From JBMFVE01 sp049966155 (GTDB lineage: Bacteria > Bacteroidota > Ignavibacteria > Kryptoniales > JAKASW01): a stretch of DNA of 64,000 nucleotides. Of this stretch, positions 60,539 through 64,000 are shown piece by piece. Below the pieces are notes generated by a model. It was not told where the DNA came from. It saw nothing but the letters and a program-made list of their open reading frames with translations, and ran no database searches. Within the stretch, counting starts at the first letter, position 1. Each line of letters opens with the position of its first letter. The stretch is from contig JBMFVE010000002.1 of the NCBI GenBank assembly GCA_049966155.1, forward strand, positions 62,001 through 126,000, in the 5' to 3' direction. The position numbers and the translations under genes are program-made.

Positions 60539-61591
60539 ATGGGTTATCATGGTATAATCGAGAAATATCGTAAGTATCTACCCTTTTCAGTAGACGTCAT
60601 TCCCGTAACTTTGCTTGAGGGAAATACGCCATTAATTGAGGCTGACAATCTGCAAAGAGAATTAAAAGCTCGATGTAAGATTTTTCTTAAGTATGAGGGA
60701 CTCAATCCAACGGGTTCATTTAAGGATCGCGGGATGACGGTCGCAATTACTCAGGCTGTCATTGAGGGATCACATGCAGTCATTTGTGCTTCAACCGGGA
60801 ACACATCAGCATCTGCAGCAGCGTATGCTGCAAAGGCAAAACTGAGAGCTTTTGTGATTCTGCCGAAGGGTAAGATTGCTTCTGGGAAGCTCGCCCAGGC
60901 ATTAATATACGGAGCAAAAGTAATTGAAATTGAAGGCAATTTTGATACAGCCCTTAAGATTGTACGTGAAATAGGTGAAAAAACTCAAACAACAATTGTG
61001 AACTCAATTAATCCTTACAGGATTGAAGGTCAGAAAACTGCTTCCTTTGAAATTGTCGAGGCCCTTGGGGTGGGACCGACATATCATGCTTTACCTGTTG
61101 GAAATGCAGGGAACATCACAGCATATTGGAAAGGTTACAGGGAAATATGTTCTGAAAAGGGTTTGAAGCGACCGAAAATGCTGGGTTTTCAGGCATCAGG
61201 AGCCGCACCAATAGTCGAAGGCAGAGTTATTGAACAACCGGAAACTGTTGCGACGGCAATCAGGATAGGCAATCCAGCCAGCTGGAAACAGGCTCTTGAA
61301 GCTGTAACGGAATCTGGAGGTAGGATGTCGAGTGTAACTGATGATGAAATACTGAAGGCACAAAGGCTGATAGCCAGTACTGAGGGTATTTTTTGTGAGC
61401 CCGCATCTGCTTCCTCTGTAGCAGGGATAGCCAGGTTAGTTAAGGAAGACTTCTTCACCGGGAAGGATGTCGTTGTCTGTACTCTGACAGGTAATGGTTT
61501 AAAGGACCCGGACATAGCGGCTAAAGGAGTTGAGTACAAAGGTACGGCAGTAGCCGCAGACTACCATGAAGTGATTAAGCTAATTGAATGA
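60539..61591 (+). CDS. thrC: Threonine synthase
   Basis: ThrC converts O-phosphohomoserine to threonine with PLP. The PLP Lys is in NPTGSFKDRGM; other motifs are TPLIEADNL, ICASTGNTSASAAAYAAKA, LPVGNAGNITAYWKGY, IRIGNPASW and FCEPASASSVAG. The ATG at 60539 (MGYHGIIEKY, AAGGA 6-7 nt upstream, 350 residues) is used; an ATG inside the previous gene at 60455 is not. It is followed by lysC after 22 bp, grouping the aspartate-family pathway. Confidence 0.96.
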   Translation: MGYHGIIEKYRKYLPFSVDVIPVTLLEGNTPLIEADNLQRELKARCKIFLKYEGLNPTGSFKDRGMTVAITQAVIEGSHAVICASTGNTSASAAAYAAKAKLRAFVILPKGKIASGKLAQALIYGAKVIEIEGNFDTALKIVREIGEKTQTTIVNSINPYRIEGQKTASFEIVEALGVGPTYHALPVGNAGNITAYWKGYREICSEKGLKRPKMLGFQASGAAPIVEGRVIEQPETVATAIRIGNPASWKQALEAVTESGGRMSSVTDDEILKAQRLIASTEGIFCEPASASSVAGIARLVKEDFFTGKDVVVCTLTGNGLKDPDIAAKGVEYKGTAVAADYHEVIKLIE

Positions 61592-61613
61592 TAAAAACAT
61601 AAAAGGAGATTAG

Positions 61614-62843
61614 TTGTTATTAATACAAAAATTTGGCGGAACATCTGTCGGAACAATTGAGAGAATAAGAAATGTTGCAAAGCGAATTGCTGCAACAAAG
61701 AAAGAAGGTCATGATGTTGTAGTGGTTGTCAGTGCAATGGCCGGGGAAACGAACAGGTTAATTGCCTTAGCCCATGAAATGGTGGACGACCCGGACCCAC
61801 GTGAACTTGATGTTCTTGTATCAACAGGTGAACAGGTTTCTACTGCACTTCTTGCGATGGCTTTGAACGCAATGGGTTTGAGGACGAAATCGCTTCAAAA
61901 TCATCAGGTTCGCCTCGTTACTGATTCCCAATTTACCCGTGCACATATTAAGAGAATAGATGCGCAGAGGATTTTTGATACTTTAAAAAACGGTGAAATA
62001 GCTGTAGTTGCAGGCTTTCAGGGGATTGATGAGCGTGGAGACATTACCACTCTCGGTCGAGGCGGCTCTGATACCACTGCAGTGGCAATTGCTGCCGCAA
62101 TGAAGCCATACGCGAAGGATGGGGTTGTGTGCGAAATTTACACCGATGTCGATGGGGTGTATACTGCAGATCCCGGTATTGTCCCCGATGCTCGTAAATT
62201 AAAGCGAGTTAGCTATGAAGAAATGTTTGAACTGGCCAGCTCAGGAGCAAAGGTGCTTCAGGCTCGTTCTGTGCTTTTTGGGATGAAGTTTGGAATTCCA
62301 ATTCATGTTAGATCAAGTTTTAACAACAAAGAGGGAACAATGGTAATTGATGAAACGCTTGACATGGAAAGTGTTGTGGTTACAGGTATTGCTTATGACA
62401 AGAATGAAGCAAAGGTTACGGTGGTTCACGTGCCTGACAGTCCGGGTGTGGCACAGCTTATATTTGAACCTCTTGCCAGGGCAGAAATTATTGTGGACAT
62501 GATCATACAAAGTGCCAGCAATGATGGCTATACTGATATGAGTTTCACCGTTCCAAAGGGTGACTTTAAGAAAACCATGACAATTCTTCAAAAGGTAATT
62601 AACCAGTTGAAGCCGTCGTGGATTGTTGGAGACGATCGTATTGCAAAGGTTTCAGTTGTTGGAGTTGGTATGAGGACCCATTCCGGGGTTGCTGCGCGAG
62701 TTTTTAAAGCTCTGGCAGATGCAGGAATCAATATTCAGATGATTTCTACAAGTGAAATAAAGATTTCGATAGTTGTTGGAGAACGTGACATGAAAAAGGC
62801 AGTTGAAGTGCTTCACAGGGAGTTTAATCTTGGGAAAAAGTGA
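61614..62843 (+). CDS. lysC: Aspartate kinase
   Basis: This enzyme phosphorylates aspartate, the first step to lysine, threonine and methionine. The 409-residue monofunctional form has KFGGTSVGTIERI, TGEQVSTALLAMAL, LGRGGSDTTAVAIAAAM and YTDVDGVYTADPGI, then two ACT domains (about 265-409; VTVVHVPDSPGVAQLIFEPL and VSVVGVGMRTHSGVAARVF) that normally bind lysine and/or threonine for feedback control. The start is TTG with AAAGGAG upstream. Its 3' end overlaps argC by 14 nt. Confidence 0.97.
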   Translation: MLLIQKFGGTSVGTIERIRNVAKRIAATKKEGHDVVVVVSAMAGETNRLIALAHEMVDDPDPRELDVLVSTGEQVSTALLAMALNAMGLRTKSLQNHQVRLVTDSQFTRAHIKRIDAQRIFDTLKNGEIAVVAGFQGIDERGDITTLGRGGSDTTAVAIAAAMKPYAKDGVVCEIYTDVDGVYTADPGIVPDARKLKRVSYEEMFELASSGAKVLQARSVLFGMKFGIPIHVRSSFNNKEGTMVIDETLDMESVVVTGIAYDKNEAKVTVVHVPDSPGVAQLIFEPLARAEIIVDMIIQSASNDGYTDMSFTVPKGDFKKTMTILQKVINQLKPSWIVGDDRIAKVSVVGVGMRTHSGVAARVFKALADAGINIQMISTSEIKISIVVGERDMKKAVEVLHREFNLGKK

Positions 62844-63867
62844 TTTAATAAGCGTTGCGATATACGGAGGCTCTGGCTATGCTGGATATGAGCTTTACAG
62901 GATTCTGAAAAGGCATAAAAGTGTCGAACTAAAGTACATTACTGCTGAAGCATCTGCCGGGAAAAGGATATCTGATTTGTTTCCAACAACCGATAATATG
63001 CATCTTGTGAAAAATGAAGATGTGAATTTGTCCGAAGTTGACGCAGTGTTCCTTTCCCTTCCCCACGGAGCCGCAAAAAAGGTTGTTGAACAAATAAGGA
63101 ATCAGGAGAATACTGTAAGAATAATTGATCTAAGTGCCGACTTTAGGTTTGACGATGCAATGGAATACGAAAAATGGTACGGCCAGAAGCATACGAGTCC
63201 ACTGTTGCTTTCAGATTTTGTCTATGGACTGACCGAAATATACAGAGATGCATTGTCAAAGGCTCGCTTTGTTGCCAATCCCGGTTGTTATCCAACGGCG
63301 TCAATACTTGGACTTTATCCATTACTGAAAAAGAATCTGGTGAATTTGGGTGAGCCCATTATTATCGACGCAAAGTCGGGGATTTCAGGGGCAGGTAGAA
63401 AAGCTGAAACACGGTTGTTGTTTGCTGAAGCAAATGAAAATGTCTCCCCTTACAATATAGGGTATGTGCACAGGCATACTGGAGAAATTGAACAGGAGCT
63501 TTCAAAGATCGCAGGAAGAAGTGTTAATGTTATTTTTTCCCCTCATTTGGTCCCTGTTACACGGGGGATGTTGAACACAATGTATGTGAGACTTGCCATG
63601 GATCTTACCTCGGAGGAGCTCACTCTTATTTTCGAGGAAACCTATCAATCTGAGTTTTTTGTAAGGGTTTTGCCCCCCAAATCAATTGCAACAATGCAGC
63701 ATTCAACGGGAACCAATCTGGCAGTGATTTCTGTAAAGAAAGTAGAGAATTCCCCCTATGCAATTGTGGTTTCATCAATTGATAATCTCATAAAGGGGGC
63801 AGCAGGCCAGGCTGTCCAGAATTTTAATGTTATGTTTCATATTGATGAAAGGGAGTCTTTAATTTGA
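62830..63867 (+). CDS. argC: N-acetyl-gamma-glutamyl-phosphate reductase
   Basis: ArgC reduces N-acetylglutamyl phosphate to the semialdehyde with NADPH in arginine synthesis. Motifs are VAIYGGSGYAGYEL, RIIDLSADFRF, the catalytic Cys in VANPGCYPTASILGLYPL, DAKSGISGAGR and SPHLVPVTRGMLNT. A TTG start at 62830 (345 residues) is supported by GGGAG 7 nt upstream; an ATG at 62803 would put nine extra residues inside lysC. It is coupled to lysC at the 5' end and to argB at the 3' end. Confidence 0.95.
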   Translation: MGKSDLISVAIYGGSGYAGYELYRILKRHKSVELKYITAEASAGKRISDLFPTTDNMHLVKNEDVNLSEVDAVFLSLPHGAAKKVVEQIRNQENTVRIIDLSADFRFDDAMEYEKWYGQKHTSPLLLSDFVYGLTEIYRDALSKARFVANPGCYPTASILGLYPLLKKNLVNLGEPIIIDAKSGISGAGRKAETRLLFAEANENVSPYNIGYVHRHTGEIEQELSKIAGRSVNVIFSPHLVPVTRGMLNTMYVRLAMDLTSEELTLIFEETYQSEFFVRVLPPKSIATMQHSTGTNLAVISVKKVENSPYAIVVSSIDNLIKGAAGQAVQNFNVMFHIDERESLI

Positions 63868-64000
63868 GAATTGTCTTGAAAGTTGGAGGTAACGAGATAG
63901 ACGACTCTGAATATCTCGACGGAGTTTCTCATCTTGTAAAAATGCTTTACGATGAGAGACATAGTGTATTTATTGTGCACGGTGGAGGTAAGGAAGTCAC
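63864..64000 (+). CDS. argB: Acetylglutamate kinase, 5' part only
   Basis: From the TTG at 63864 the translation begins MRIVLKVGGNEIDD and continues through SVFIVHGGGKEV, the glycine-rich motifs of acetylglutamate kinase, which phosphorylates N-acetylglutamate in the step before ArgC. GGGAG lies 8 nt upstream and the start overlaps the argC stop. Only about 45 codons are in the window. Confidence 0.9.
   Translation, partial: MRIVLKVGGNEIDDSEYLDGVSHLVKMLYDERHSVFIVHGGGKEV

Noticed and set aside
1..64000. tRNA genes, CRISPR arrays, replication origin or complete insertion sequences
   Set aside because: No cloverleaf ends, regularly spaced repeats, DnaA-box clusters or transposase genes with terminal repeats were recognised in the intergenic regions.

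Overview
The window reads as one contiguous stretch of a free-living, Gram-negative bacterial chromosome, with low-to-mid 40s percent GC judged by eye (not computed). It is dense with housekeeping genes. Gram-negative character is suggested by Lgt, a lipobox protein, an MsbA-like exporter beside a lipopolysaccharide-type glycosyltransferase, and PtsN. The gene set and protein style fit the Bacteroidota/Ignavibacteria (FCB) side of the tree, but many genes have strong purine-rich ribosome binding sites (for example GGAGG before the aldolase, lipoprotein, glnA and yebC genes) and many TTG starts. Core Bacteroidetes largely lack Shine-Dalgarno sites, so I favour a deeper FCB lineage; this placement is inference. 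No tRNA, CRISPR array, complete insertion sequence or replication origin was seen. The one RNA gene is a convincing class A RNase P RNA.

Layout. 1-38 kb is almost wholly minus strand: ispF (cut by the edge) and acylphosphatase; a class II aldolase-like protein and a CDF metal transporter; rsmB; rpmE; acnA; an Lrp-type regulator with glnA; dnaK and clpB; an operon pdxH-CNNM/CorC-aroK-aroB-purM; a PspC and adhesin-fold membrane pair; and cspA. An accessory patch follows at about 22-24.7 kb, with a lipoprotein gene broken by an in-frame TAG, a gene remnant, and a membrane-anchored SET-domain protein. Then come comM, a sodium:solute symporter, a 1175-residue GH13 protein, ruvA, ruvC, yebC, recJ, rnpB, rnhA, a zinc-ribbon coiled-coil gene and a Nif3-family gene. 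38-49 kb switches strand several times: aat (+), pyrC/pyrB/pyrR (-), then a plus-strand run with a GDP-mannose-type nucleotidyltransferase/mutase fusion, ptsN, an unknown gene, lgt, rlmB, pdxJ, a Cys/Met-metabolism PLP enzyme and a DUF2007-like gene. 49-58.5 kb (-) holds a YyaL-like thioredoxin-fold protein, an amino acid permease, an MsbA-like ABC exporter, a glycosyltransferase, leuS and a catalytically degenerate tyrosine recombinase. 58.7-64 kb (+) holds a FabG-like reductase, an MDR dehydrogenase, thrC, lysC, argC and the start of argB.

How the genes work together. Several compact operons are tied by 1-20 nt overlaps: pyrR-pyrB-pyrC for pyrimidine synthesis; yebC-ruvC-ruvA plus recJ for recombination and repair; aroK-aroB with purM and pdxH; lysC-argC-argB after thrC for the aspartate family and arginine. 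dnaK and clpB form a chaperone pair. The zinc-ribbon, rnhA, rnpB and recJ genes are packed so tightly that the RNase P RNA appears embedded in a protein-coding operon.

The least explained signals are in non-coding leaders and in conserved-looking but catalytically altered proteins. The leaders are: a 12-bp inverted repeat that would mask the acnA ribosome binding site; a promoter plus intrinsic terminator directly in front of the Nif3-family start codon; a PyrR-loop-like hairpin before pyrR with a competing pairing; and a roughly 265-nt structured leader before cspA. The altered proteins are the recombinase before leuS lacking its Tyr nucleophile, the phosphohexomutase module lacking its catalytic Ser and metal loop, the membrane SET protein, and the CDF transporter with an enlarged cytoplasmic tail. 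No single locus stands out as a clear new defence or metabolic system; these are candidates, not demonstrated systems.
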